Shown here piece after piece: positions 9,385-16,614 of a stretch of 32,681 bases of DNA. The DNA lies in contig CAJQLK010000108.1 of the NCBI GenBank assembly GCA_905479165.1, forward strand, positions 1-32,681. Reading direction: 5' to 3'. Below the pieces are notes generated by a model. The model worked only from the letters and a program-made list of their open reading frames with translations. It searched no databases and was not told the origin of the DNA. The position numbers and the translations under genes were made by a program. Position 1 is the stretch's first letter; every line of letters begins with the position of its first letter. This DNA is from an uncultured Flavobacteriales bacterium (GTDB lineage: Bacteria > Bacteroidota > Bacteroidia > Flavobacteriales > BACL11).

Positions 9385-10581
9385 ATGCCAAAAATCTCGA
9401 ATAAGGGAGTTTCAATGCCAGAATCACCAATTAGAAAATTGGTTCCCTTTGCTGAAAAAGCAAAAAAAGCAGGCAAAAAAGTTTATCATCTTAATATTGG
9501 ACAACCAGATATTAAAACACCAGATGTTGCTCTAAAAGCAATTCATGATTTTTCTGATAAAGTTGTAAAATACTCTCATTCAGCTGGTTTTGAGACCTAC
9601 CGTAAAGGGTTAGCATCTTACTATAATAATTTAGGGATTGGAATTAATCAAAATGATATTATTGTAACAACTGGAGGATCGGAAGCCCTTTTATTTACAT
9701 TAAATACATGCTTGGATGCTGGTGATGAGATTATAATCCCTGAACCATTTTATGCTAATTATAATGGATTTTCAACTTCAGCAGGTGTAACTGTAAAGCC
9801 AATTGCTACTAAAATTGAAAATGGTTTTGCACTTCCTAAAATTGAAGAATTTGAGAAGTTAATTACTGCTAAGACAAGGGCAATCCTTATTTGTAACCCG
9901 TGCAACCCTACAGGATATTTATATTCAAAAAAAGAGTTAGAAACTCTTAAAAATATCGTTTTAAAACATGACTTGTTCCTTATTGCAGATGAAGTGTATA
10001 GAGAATTTACTTATGATGGAAATGTAAATCATTCAGTATTAAATATTGAAGGGTTAGAAAATAACTCTATTGTAATTGATTCTACATCAAAAAGATATAG
10101 CATGTGTGGTATTAGAGTTGGTTGTGTTGTATCTAAGAACAAAGAATTCATAGCTACAGCTATGAAGTTTGCGCAAGCAAGGTTATCTCCTCCAACATTC
10201 GGGCAAATTGCAGGAGAGGCAGCCTTACAAACAGATAATTCTTATTTTAAAGAAGTAAGTAAAGAATATGTTTTTAGAAGAGATGTACTGATTGAAGGTT
10301 TAAATAATATTGAAGGGGTAATTTGTCCAAAACCAAAAGGAGCATTCTATGCAATTGCACAGCTTCCTGTTGATGACGCTGATAAATTTGCACAGTGGTT
10401 ATTAGAAGATTTTGATTTAAATGGAGAAACAATTATGGTTGCCCCAGCTGCTGGTTTTTATTCTACTCCAAATACGGGAATTGATCAAGTAAGGATAGCT
10501 TATGTTCTAAATGTTAGTGCGTTACAATCTGCAATTAATATTTTGGAAGCTGCTCTTAAGGTTTATCCTGGAAGAATGTAA
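9385..10581 (+). CDS. Pyridoxal-phosphate-dependent class I/II aminotransferase
   Basis: A fold-type I aminotransferase of the aspartate aminotransferase superfamily. Visible motifs are NIGQPDIKTP near the start, the TGGSEALLFTL cofactor-phosphate loop, NPCNPTG (171-177), the ADEVYREF aspartate that holds the pyridine ring, and the Schiff-base lysine Lys236 in STSKRYSMCG. A C-terminal Arg for substrate carboxylate is probably in QVRIAYVLN. The 398-aa length is standard. Close relatives in Bacteroidota are annotated as aspartate or general aromatic/branched aminotransferases; exact substrate cannot be read from sequence. It is probably transcribed on its own after the upstream terminator and converges with SUI1/YciH with 3 nt between stop codons. 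Confidence 0.92.
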   Translation: MPKISNKGVSMPESPIRKLVPFAEKAKKAGKKVYHLNIGQPDIKTPDVALKAIHDFSDKVVKYSHSAGFETYRKGLASYYNNLGIGINQNDIIVTTGGSEALLFTLNTCLDAGDEIIIPEPFYANYNGFSTSAGVTVKPIATKIENGFALPKIEEFEKLITAKTRAILICNPCNPTGYLYSKKELETLKNIVLKHDLFLIADEVYREFTYDGNVNHSVLNIEGLENNSIVIDSTSKRYSMCGIRVGCVVSKNKEFIATAMKFAQARLSPPTFGQIAGEAALQTDNSYFKEVSKEYVFRRDVLIEGLNNIEGVICPKPKGAFYAIAQLPVDDADKFAQWLLEDFDLNGETIMVAPAAGFYSTPNTGIDQVRIAYVLNVSALQSAINILEAALKVYPGRM

Positions 10582-10584
10582 ATT

Positions 10585-10923
10585 TTAACCACCAACTCTT
10601 TTATAATTATAGCCTTCTTTTTCAAGTATCTCCATTACCTTATCTCTTACACGTCCTTGTATGATAATTTCACCATTCTTAGCACTTCCTCCTACACCAC
10701 ATTTTGTTTTAAGCATTTTGCCAAGGCATTTTAAATCATCAGTAGTGCCAATAAAATCTTTAATTATAACTACAACATTGCCTGCTCTATGTTTGTCAAT
10801 ACAGACTTTTAGATTTTGTTGATTATTAGCAATAGTTTCCATCTTATTATCCTCATATTCATATTCAAAATCTGGATTAGTTGAGTACATTACTCCTCTT
10901 TTATTTTTCTTATTTTTCCCCAT
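10585..10923 (-). CDS. SUI1/YciH-type translation initiation factor homologue
   Basis: This 112-aa protein has a short basic N-terminus and a complete SUI1 (eIF1-like) domain from about residue 35. Key stretches are LKVCIDKHRAGNVVVIIKDF, then LGKMLKTKCGVGGSAKNGEI and IIQGRVRDKVMEILEKEGY. These match bacterial YciH, which in E. coli behaves as an eIF1-like factor influencing start-codon fidelity; the role in Bacteroidota has not been shown. It overlaps the upstream lipid-kinase gene by 14 nt and is the last gene of the minus-strand operon that begins with the microprotein at 13709. Confidence 0.9.
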   Translation of the reverse strand: MGKNKKNKRGVMYSTNPDFEYEYEDNKMETIANNQQNLKVCIDKHRAGNVVVIIKDFIGTTDDLKCLGKMLKTKCGVGGSAKNGEIIIQGRVRDKVMEILEKEGYNYKRVGG

Positions 10924-11779
10924 TTGGCATAAATATTTTTAAAGTTTTAGGCTTTACTTTGATTGTTATTAGATTCTTGCATTCAAGTGGCTCTCCATCT
11001 AAATGTATAATATTATTTTTACTATTGATGAGCATTTCGTTGGATTGAATGATCTCAACATATTGAGAAAGATGTACTTTTCCTTTTGATACTTGATACA
11101 AAATAAAAGGAATTTTCCATTTTGGTAACTCCTTGACAATTACAAAATCAATTAATCCATCAGAAACATTTGCTTTTGGAGCAATGCAACAATCATTTCC
11201 ATATTGACTTGCATTTGCAAAAGCAATCAAATTAGCCTTTACTTTCTTACTCTTTCCATTATAATTTAATTGATATTCTTTAGCTTTATACTTAAAAACC
11301 TCATTCTTAATAAGCTTTAAATAGCTTATAAAACCTCTTTCTTTTAAATCAGAAAACAAATGGGCAATATGAGCATCAAAACCAATTCCTGAAACATTAA
11401 CAAAAGGAATATTATTAGCCGTACAAGAATCAATTACTGATATTTTACAAGAATTTAATTGTAAAATAGCTTTTGTAATATCTTTTTTCATTCCAAAATG
11501 AAATGCAAATCCATTACCAGACCCACACGGAATTACTCCTAATGCAGTTTTGCTACCAATAATTGCTTTTGCACATTCATTTACTGTTCCATCTCCACCA
11601 ACGGCAATTACAACATCAATTTTTTCATCAATAGCTATTTGACTTAGTCTTGTCGCATCTCCAATAGTGCTAGTGAATACTATATCATATTCAAAATTAG
11701 TATATTTTTCAAACACCGATTCTATTCCCCTCTGCTTTCCTGAGCCAGATATTGGGTTGATAATAAATCTAATCTTCAT
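10910..11779 (-). CDS. Diacylglycerol kinase family lipid kinase (YegS/DgkB-like)
   Basis: A soluble, ATP-dependent lipid kinase of the DAGK_cat superfamily. Visible elements are FIINPISGSGKQRG (nucleotide-binding start), the hallmark GGDGTVNE (61-68), CGSGNGFA (85-92), and C-terminal LDGEPLECK. The length of 289 aa is normal. Diacylglycerol is the likely substrate given the neighbour: the overlapping upstream gene is an LTA-synthase-fold transferase, a reaction that releases diacylglycerol from phosphatidylglycerol, and this kinase would return it to phosphatidic acid. That pairing is inference; YegS-type enzymes may also act on phosphatidylglycerol or sphingoid lipids. It overlaps the upstream gene by 11 nt and the downstream one by 14 nt. 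Confidence 0.9.
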   Translation of the reverse strand: MKIRFIINPISGSGKQRGIESVFEKYTNFEYDIVFTSTIGDATRLSQIAIDEKIDVVIAVGGDGTVNECAKAIIGSKTALGVIPCGSGNGFAFHFGMKKDITKAILQLNSCKISVIDSCTANNIPFVNVSGIGFDAHIAHLFSDLKERGFISYLKLIKNEVFKYKAKEYQLNYNGKSKKVKANLIAFANASQYGNDCCIAPKANVSDGLIDFVIVKELPKWKIPFILYQVSKGKVHLSQYVEIIQSNEMLINSKNNIIHLDGEPLECKNLITIKVKPKTLKIFMPNGEK

Positions 11780-13595
11780 GATTCAATTTATTGTTTATCA
11801 TTCTTTCATTGTAGGTTTGTTTGATAGATTTTAAGAGTAAAATATTATTCTTGTTATTTTCAATTTCTTTACTCAAATTTTTGTCAGAGTAACTTATATA
11901 TTTCTCCTCCTTATTTATAATTATTGCAGATGGTGTAATGAATCTATATTGATTGTTAAGTTTACTGATCGCCCAATTATGGTTACTAAACATTGATTTG
12001 CCAAAACAAAAATACTTGTTATTATAATTGATTAATTCTAATAAAGTTGGCATGATATCAATTTGCTGAACAATATTATTATTTAGTCCAATAATAGAAC
12101 TATCTCCTGAGAAAATAATTAGTGGAATTTCTATTCTTGCAGTTTTGTGTTTATATTTTTCTGAAAACCGAACACTTGATGTATGATCAGCAGTGATAAT
12201 AAAAATCGTATTTTTATACCAATCTTTTTCTTTTGAATTTTTAAAGAACCGTGATAAAGAAAAGTCAGTATATTTTACAGTTTCTCTAATTCCAATATGC
12301 TTAAAATCATGTTTGTAATCAGACGGCAGTGTGTAAGGCGGATGAGAACTTAAAGTAAATAGTGTGCTAAAAAATGGTTCTTTTTTTTGATTTAAACCCT
12401 CATAGAAATACTGCATAAAAGGCTCATCATAGATACCCCAAATCCCATCAAAATCAAAATTATTATCATACTCTTCTAATCCAAAATAATCTGAAAATCC
12501 TGCTTTCTTGCTAAAACTGTGAAAACCCATCGTTCCTCGATTTCCTCCATGGTAGAATGAAGTATTATAGCCTTCTTTATTTAAAAGTGAGGCTAAGCTT
12601 TCAAACTTGTTTTGAGCATATTGTGAGGTAATAAAAGGGTTGTTCATTAAAGTAGGAATAGATGCAGTAATTGCTGGAAGAGCTTCAATAGACTTAAATC
12701 CATTTGCATAAGCATTATTAAAAACCAAACCATATTGCATTAAACTATCTAAAAATGGTGTGTATCCATTTCCATTATTATAAAATCCAACAAATTCTTT
12801 AGAATAACTTTCCAAAATCAGAATCACAATATTCTTTTTGTTTAATGCTTCTACATTTACGCTATGTATAGGAGAATAGATTTTATTTAGTTTTTCATTA
12901 TTAAAATAATTATATGCTTTTAATCCTTTATTTTTAAATGAGTGCAGTATACTAAAAGGTGTATTTAAGATAAGTGATGCATTCTGTGAGCCACTTAATT
13001 CTCCTGCATTAATTGATTTTATTGGTTTTAATTGCAATCCACCTCTTGCTCCAATAATAAAAATAGCAGCGCCAATTAAAATAGAGGAAACTACATTCAG
13101 TGTTGATTTAATATCAAATCTAATTTTAAAACTTGGAATATATTTTATTTTAAATAACAACAATACTTGAACAAAAGAAAAAAGAGTAATTAACCAATAG
13201 TCTTTTAAGTATTGAGGAATAATATTCTTTGCATCACTTCCTAGATGTATTAGCTGAAAGAAATCTGTTGTTGTTCTTTTTTGAGTAAATTTAAAATACT
13301 CAATATCCATATTATTAATTAAAATAAAAGGAATATTAACTAGCAAGAAAATCCAATTTGTTACTTTTTGATAATATTTATTTCCTTTATAATTATGTGG
13401 CAATAGGAAAAGCAAGAAAATAGGGATGTTAATATAAACTAATGCTGAAATATCAAAGCGTAAACCCTCAATAAATTCTAAAATGGTAGCTCTAGTAAAA
13501 CTATCAATATTATTAAAGTAAAAGAAAAATCTACTAGCTGTATACATTGCTAAAAGAATAGATATTCTTTTCAAATATGTTTGCAAATATTTCAT
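11769..13595 (-). CDS. LTA synthase family phosphoglycerol/phospho-head-group transferase (sulfatase fold)
   Basis: This is a membrane protein with several N-terminal transmembrane helices (about residues 10-30, 48-66, 80-95, 135-150, 165-185) and then a periplasmic sulfatase-fold domain. Recognisable metal and active-site motifs are ILILESYSKEF (Glu262), GFKSIEALPAITASIP (residues 299-314), FYHGGNRGTMGF, SSHPPYTLP and TADHTSSV (Asp-His). At the nucleophile site the sequence has Ser302 in KSIEAL where Firmicute LtaS has Thr, as seems common in Bacteroidota homologues. Lipoteichoic acid itself is not expected here; related enzymes (OpgB, EptA) decorate periplasmic glucans or lipid A, so the acceptor is unknown. 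The start directly abuts the stop of the upstream microprotein (TAGATG). Confidence 0.88.
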   Translation of the reverse strand: MKYLQTYLKRISILLAMYTASRFFFYFNNIDSFTRATILEFIEGLRFDISALVYINIPIFLLFLLPHNYKGNKYYQKVTNWIFLLVNIPFILINNMDIEYFKFTQKRTTTDFFQLIHLGSDAKNIIPQYLKDYWLITLFSFVQVLLLFKIKYIPSFKIRFDIKSTLNVVSSILIGAAIFIIGARGGLQLKPIKSINAGELSGSQNASLILNTPFSILHSFKNKGLKAYNYFNNEKLNKIYSPIHSVNVEALNKKNIVILILESYSKEFVGFYNNGNGYTPFLDSLMQYGLVFNNAYANGFKSIEALPAITASIPTLMNNPFITSQYAQNKFESLASLLNKEGYNTSFYHGGNRGTMGFHSFSKKAGFSDYFGLEEYDNNFDFDGIWGIYDEPFMQYFYEGLNQKKEPFFSTLFTLSSHPPYTLPSDYKHDFKHIGIRETVKYTDFSLSRFFKNSKEKDWYKNTIFIITADHTSSVRFSEKYKHKTARIEIPLIIFSGDSSIIGLNNNIVQQIDIMPTLLELINYNNKYFCFGKSMFSNHNWAISKLNNQYRFITPSAIIINKEEKYISYSDKNLSKEIENNKNNILLLKSIKQTYNERMINNKLNHED

Positions 13596-13709
13596 CTAAC
13601 TACAATCACAATTATTATCGTTACAATTATCTTTCTTTATAAATTTAGTTACTAAATAATACAATGCATAACCTACAATAATTAAGACAATTATTTCTTG
13701 CCAATTCAT
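13596..13709 (-). CDS. Cys-tailed single-pass membrane microprotein (FeoB-associated Cys-rich type)
   Basis: A 37-codon frame on the minus strand encodes MNWQEIIVLIIVGYALYYLV, one membrane helix, then a basic/asparagine-rich tail with Cys at 29, 34 and 36 (KKDNCNDNNCDCS). The architecture of one N-terminal helix, lysines and a short Cys-rich end matches the FeoB-associated Cys-rich membrane protein family often found beside ferrous iron transporters. No feoB is in this window. Its TAG stop is immediately followed by the ATG of the LTA-synthase-type gene, so it is the first gene of that operon and probably translationally coupled. Family membership is inferred from architecture only. Confidence 0.68.
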   Translation of the reverse strand: MNWQEIIVLIIVGYALYYLVTKFIKKDNCNDNNCDCS

Positions 13710-13745
13710 CTATTAAATTTTTAACAAAGTAAAGAAAATATTGAG

Positions 13746-13753
13746 TAGTTTTG
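13746..13753 (+). promoter_or_regulatory. Candidate -7 box for the E1 dehydrogenase gene
   Basis: TAGTTTTG fits TAnnTTTG and lies 20 nt before the ATG at 13774. The expected -33 TTTG is replaced by a T-rich stretch (around 13717-13722), so this is a partial match only. Confidence 0.4.
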
Positions 13754-13773
13754 GCACTAAATTAAAATGAAAG

Positions 13774-15750
13774 ATGCAGTTTAACAGAAAATCCATTTCA
13801 GACAAAGAATTAGTTGATTTATATAAGTCAATAATAAAACCAAGATTAGTAGAGGAGAAGATGATGATTCTCTTAAGGCAAGGTAAAATTTCTAAATGGT
13901 TTTCAGGTATTGGACAAGAGGCAATTTCTGTCGGAGTAACATCTGCACTAGATTTAGATGAATACATCTTGCCAATGCACAGAAATCTAGGTGTTTTTAC
14001 GGCAAAAAACATTCCTTTACAAAGATTATTTTCTCAATTCCAAGGAAAAGCTAATGGATTTACTAAAGGTAGAGATCGGTCTTTTCATTTTGGAACAAAA
14101 GAGCATCATGTAGTAGGGATGATTTCTCATTTAGGACCTCAGCTAGGTGTAGCAGATGGAATTGCATTAGCTAATAAATTAAAAGATAATAAAAAAACAA
14201 CAGCTGTTTTTACTGGAGATGGAGGAGCAAGTGAGGGTGATTTTCATGAGGCTTTAAATGTTGCAGCAGTATGGGATTTGCCAGTAATTTTTGTGATTGA
14301 AAATAATGGTTATGGACTTTCAACACCTAGTTCAGAGCAGTTTAGGTGTAAGCAATTTGCAGACAAGGGAATTGGATATGGAATTGATGCTTATACTATT
14401 GATGGAAATAATATTCTTGAAGTTTACTCAGCAGTAAAAGATTTAAAAAAACAGATTACTAAAAATTCAAAACCTATTATTTTAGAATGTATGACTTTCA
14501 GAATGAGAGGTCATGAAGAGGCATCTGGAACTAAATATATACCTAAAATATTGATGGAGAAATGGGGAAAATTAGATCCTGTTGAAAATTATGAAGCATT
14601 TTTGCGTAAAGAAAAAGTAATTTCACAATCAGATATTGAGAGATTCAAGAAGGATATTAAATCAGAAATAAATAATGCTTGGAAATTATCTGATGAAGAG
14701 TCAAAAATAACATCAACAGCTGAAAAAGAACTTATAGATATTTATCAAAATTATACTCCAGAGGTCATCAATCCTTCAAATATTAAAACTGAAAAAAGAT
14801 TTATTGATGCAGTTTCTGATGGCTTGAGGCAATCAATGCAAAAACATGATAACTTAATAATTATGGGACAAGACATTGCAGATTATGGGGGTGTTTTTAA
14901 AATTACTGATGGCTTTATGAATGAGTTTGGAAAAGAAAGAGTCCGTAATACTCCAATCTGTGAATCTGCAATTGTTAGTGCTGCTTTAGGATTGTCAATT
15001 AATGGCTACAAATCCGTAATTGAAATGCAATTTGCTGATTTTGTTACTTCTGGATTCAATCCTATTATAAATAACCTTGCAAAAACTCATTACAGATGGG
15101 GGGAAAATGTTGATGTTGTAGTTCGTATGCCTACAGGTGCTGGTGTAGGTGCGGGACCATTTCATTCTCAATCTAATGAGGCATGGTTTACTCACACACC
15201 AGGTTTAAAAGTAGTTTATCCTGCTTTTCCTGAAGATGCAAAAGGACTTTTAAATGCATCAATAAACGATCCTAATCCAGTAATGTTTTTTGAACATAAA
15301 GCACTTTACAGAAGCTTAAGTGAAAAAGTTGCTAATGATTATTTTACTAATGAAATTGGTAAGGCAAACCTTTTAAAAGAAGGAGACAATGTAAGTATTA
15401 TTACTTACGGAATTGGGGTTCATTGGGCTTTAGATGTCCTTAAAAATAATCCAGATATTTCTGCCGATTTAGTAGATTTAAGAACACTTATTCCTTTGGA
15501 TAAAGAAATGGTGTTAAATTCTGTAAGAAAGACAGGAAAAGCAATTGTTTTGCATGAGGACTGTATGATTGGTGGATTTGGTGCTGATTTAGCTTCTATA
15601 ATTTCTGATGAATGTTTCGAGTTTTTAGATGCTCCTGTAAAGCGTTCAGCATCAATGGATACACCCGTTCCTTTTGCAATTGATTTAGAAGATACATTCT
15701 TAGCTAAGAAATATTTTGAATCACAATTAAAACAACTTTTAGCCTACTAG
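13774..15750 (+). CDS. Fused E1 alpha/beta subunits of a 2-oxoacid (branched-chain type) dehydrogenase
   Basis: One 658-aa chain carries both halves of the thiamine-diphosphate-dependent E1 heterotetramer. The alpha part (about 1-320) has WFSGIGQEAISVG, the TPP motif GDGGASEGD (148-156) ending at ENN near 178, and MRGHEEASGTKY. The beta part (about 340-658) has MGQDIADYGGVFKIT, PICESAIVSAALGLS, MPTGAGVGAGPFHSQ and HEDCMIGGFGADL. Such fusions occur in Bacteroidota and are usually named 2-oxoisovalerate dehydrogenase. The reaction is oxidative decarboxylation and acyl transfer to the lipoyl domain of an E2 not encoded here. Branched-chain 2-oxoacids, feeding iso-branched fatty acid primers, are the likely substrate, though pyruvate cannot be excluded. 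Confidence 0.93.
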   Translation: MQFNRKSISDKELVDLYKSIIKPRLVEEKMMILLRQGKISKWFSGIGQEAISVGVTSALDLDEYILPMHRNLGVFTAKNIPLQRLFSQFQGKANGFTKGRDRSFHFGTKEHHVVGMISHLGPQLGVADGIALANKLKDNKKTTAVFTGDGGASEGDFHEALNVAAVWDLPVIFVIENNGYGLSTPSSEQFRCKQFADKGIGYGIDAYTIDGNNILEVYSAVKDLKKQITKNSKPIILECMTFRMRGHEEASGTKYIPKILMEKWGKLDPVENYEAFLRKEKVISQSDIERFKKDIKSEINNAWKLSDEESKITSTAEKELIDIYQNYTPEVINPSNIKTEKRFIDAVSDGLRQSMQKHDNLIIMGQDIADYGGVFKITDGFMNEFGKERVRNTPICESAIVSAALGLSINGYKSVIEMQFADFVTSGFNPIINNLAKTHYRWGENVDVVVRMPTGAGVGAGPFHSQSNEAWFTHTPGLKVVYPAFPEDAKGLLNASINDPNPVMFFEHKALYRSLSEKVANDYFTNEIGKANLLKEGDNVSIITYGIGVHWALDVLKNNPDISADLVDLRTLIPLDKEMVLNSVRKTGKAIVLHEDCMIGGFGADLASIISDECFEFLDAPVKRSASMDTPVPFAIDLEDTFLAKKYFESQLKQLLAY

Positions 15751-15784
15751 AACCTTAGCTTTTTCACTAATCTATTACATATCT

Positions 15785-15796
15785 AAAAAAAAAAAA
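15785..15796 (+). repeat. A12 homopolymer upstream of the polysaccharide operon
   Basis: Twelve consecutive A residues lie 43 nt before the first operon start. The tract is just upstream of a TATCTTTA sequence (15806-15813), a one-mismatch -7 box, so it would occupy the spacer/-33 zone of a putative promoter. Length change by slippage could alter spacing; that is inference. Confidence 0.8.
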
Positions 15797-15805
15797 CGTT
15801 ATTTG

Positions 15806-15813
15806 TATCTTTA
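15806..15813 (+). promoter_or_regulatory. Candidate -7 box for the polysaccharide operon
   Basis: TATCTTTA differs from TAnnTTTG at the final G only and sits 26 nt before the ATG at 15840. No TTTG is found 19 nt upstream, where the A-tract begins. This is the only candidate in the 89-nt gap before a run of at least 16 genes. Confidence 0.4.
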
Positions 15814-15839
15814 AAAAATCAGAAATAAAAGCTAATTTA

Positions 15840-16610
15840 ATGACAAACTATTCAATTGTAAGTAAAAATTATGCAATTTATATTCTTCTATTTATTTTTA
15901 CTTTTTCCTCATGTATTACTAATCGTGATCTGGAGTATATTAGATCATCAAAAGAAATAAAAAATGCAAAAGTAAATAAGCAGGATTACAATTTGCAAAT
16001 GGGAGATTTGATATCAATTCAAATTAGTACTACTACAGAGCAGCAGCATGATTTTTTTAATAAAGAAAATTTAGCAAATTCTCAATTAATGGTGCAAAAC
16101 CCTTATCTCTTTGGCTATATTATTAAAGAGGATGGAAATCTTGATTTACCTTCATTTGGTAAGGTTAGGGCAGAAGGATTTACATTACAAGAGTTAGAGA
16201 ATGTAATAAAAAAAATTGCAGAATCTTACTTTGAAAGTCCAATAGTAAAGTTAAATATTATCAACTTTGAGATCAGTATACTTGGAGAGGTAAATAATCC
16301 GGGAACATTTAAGATTATTGATCCTGAAGTAAATATACTTTACGCTTTAAGTTTATCTGGTGATATGACTCAATTTGGAAACAGAAGAAAAGTTAAAGTT
16401 ATCAGAAACGAAAATGAATTGAACAGAGTTTTTTATGTTGATTTAACTAAAAAGGGAGTATTGAATAATGCTGATTTTATGCTACAACCTCATGACATTA
16501 TTTATGTTTCACCACTTAGAAAAAAATTCTATGCCTTTAATAATATAAGTAATATAGTATCAATGTCATTATCAGCAGTTACATTGTTTCTATTAATCAA
16601 TAATAATTAA
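15840..16610 (+). CDS. Outer-membrane polysaccharide export lipoprotein (OPX, Wza-like)
   Basis: The outer-membrane translocon component for capsular/exopolysaccharide. It has a lipoprotein signal with lipobox FSSC (Cys25), then a polysaccharide-export domain starting at NLQMGDLISIQIS and containing GYIIKEDGNLDLPSFGKVRAE. An SLBB-type domain follows (INFEISILGEVNNPGTFKI, LSLSGDMTQFGNRRKVKVIR, QPHDIIYVSPLR). A hydrophobic C-terminal segment (about 236-253) corresponds to the membrane-spanning helix of Wza. The length of 256 aa is normal for Bacteroidota OPX proteins. It is first in the operon, 4 nt before its partner Wzc-like kinase, the usual order for Wzx/Wzy-dependent export. Confidence 0.93.
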   Translation: MTNYSIVSKNYAIYILLFIFTFSSCITNRDLEYIRSSKEIKNAKVNKQDYNLQMGDLISIQISTTTEQQHDFFNKENLANSQLMVQNPYLFGYIIKEDGNLDLPSFGKVRAEGFTLQELENVIKKIAESYFESPIVKLNIINFEISILGEVNNPGTFKIIDPEVNILYALSLSGDMTQFGNRRKVKVIRNENELNRVFYVDLTKKGVLNNADFMLQPHDIIYVSPLRKKFYAFNNISNIVSMSLSAVTLFLLINNN

Positions 16611-16614
16611 GAAA

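Noticed and set aside
13725-13732. Possible minus-strand -7 box (TTACTTTG) for the microprotein operon
   Set aside because: One mismatch at an important base, no TTTG 19 nt upstream, and only about 16 nt to the start codon; not strong enough to list as a promoter.
13713-14012. 99-codon antisense frame overlapping the E1 dehydrogenase start
   Set aside because: Most of it mirrors the conserved E1 alpha coding sequence and it has no recognisable domain; the short microprotein at 13596-13709 is a better explanation of this gap.
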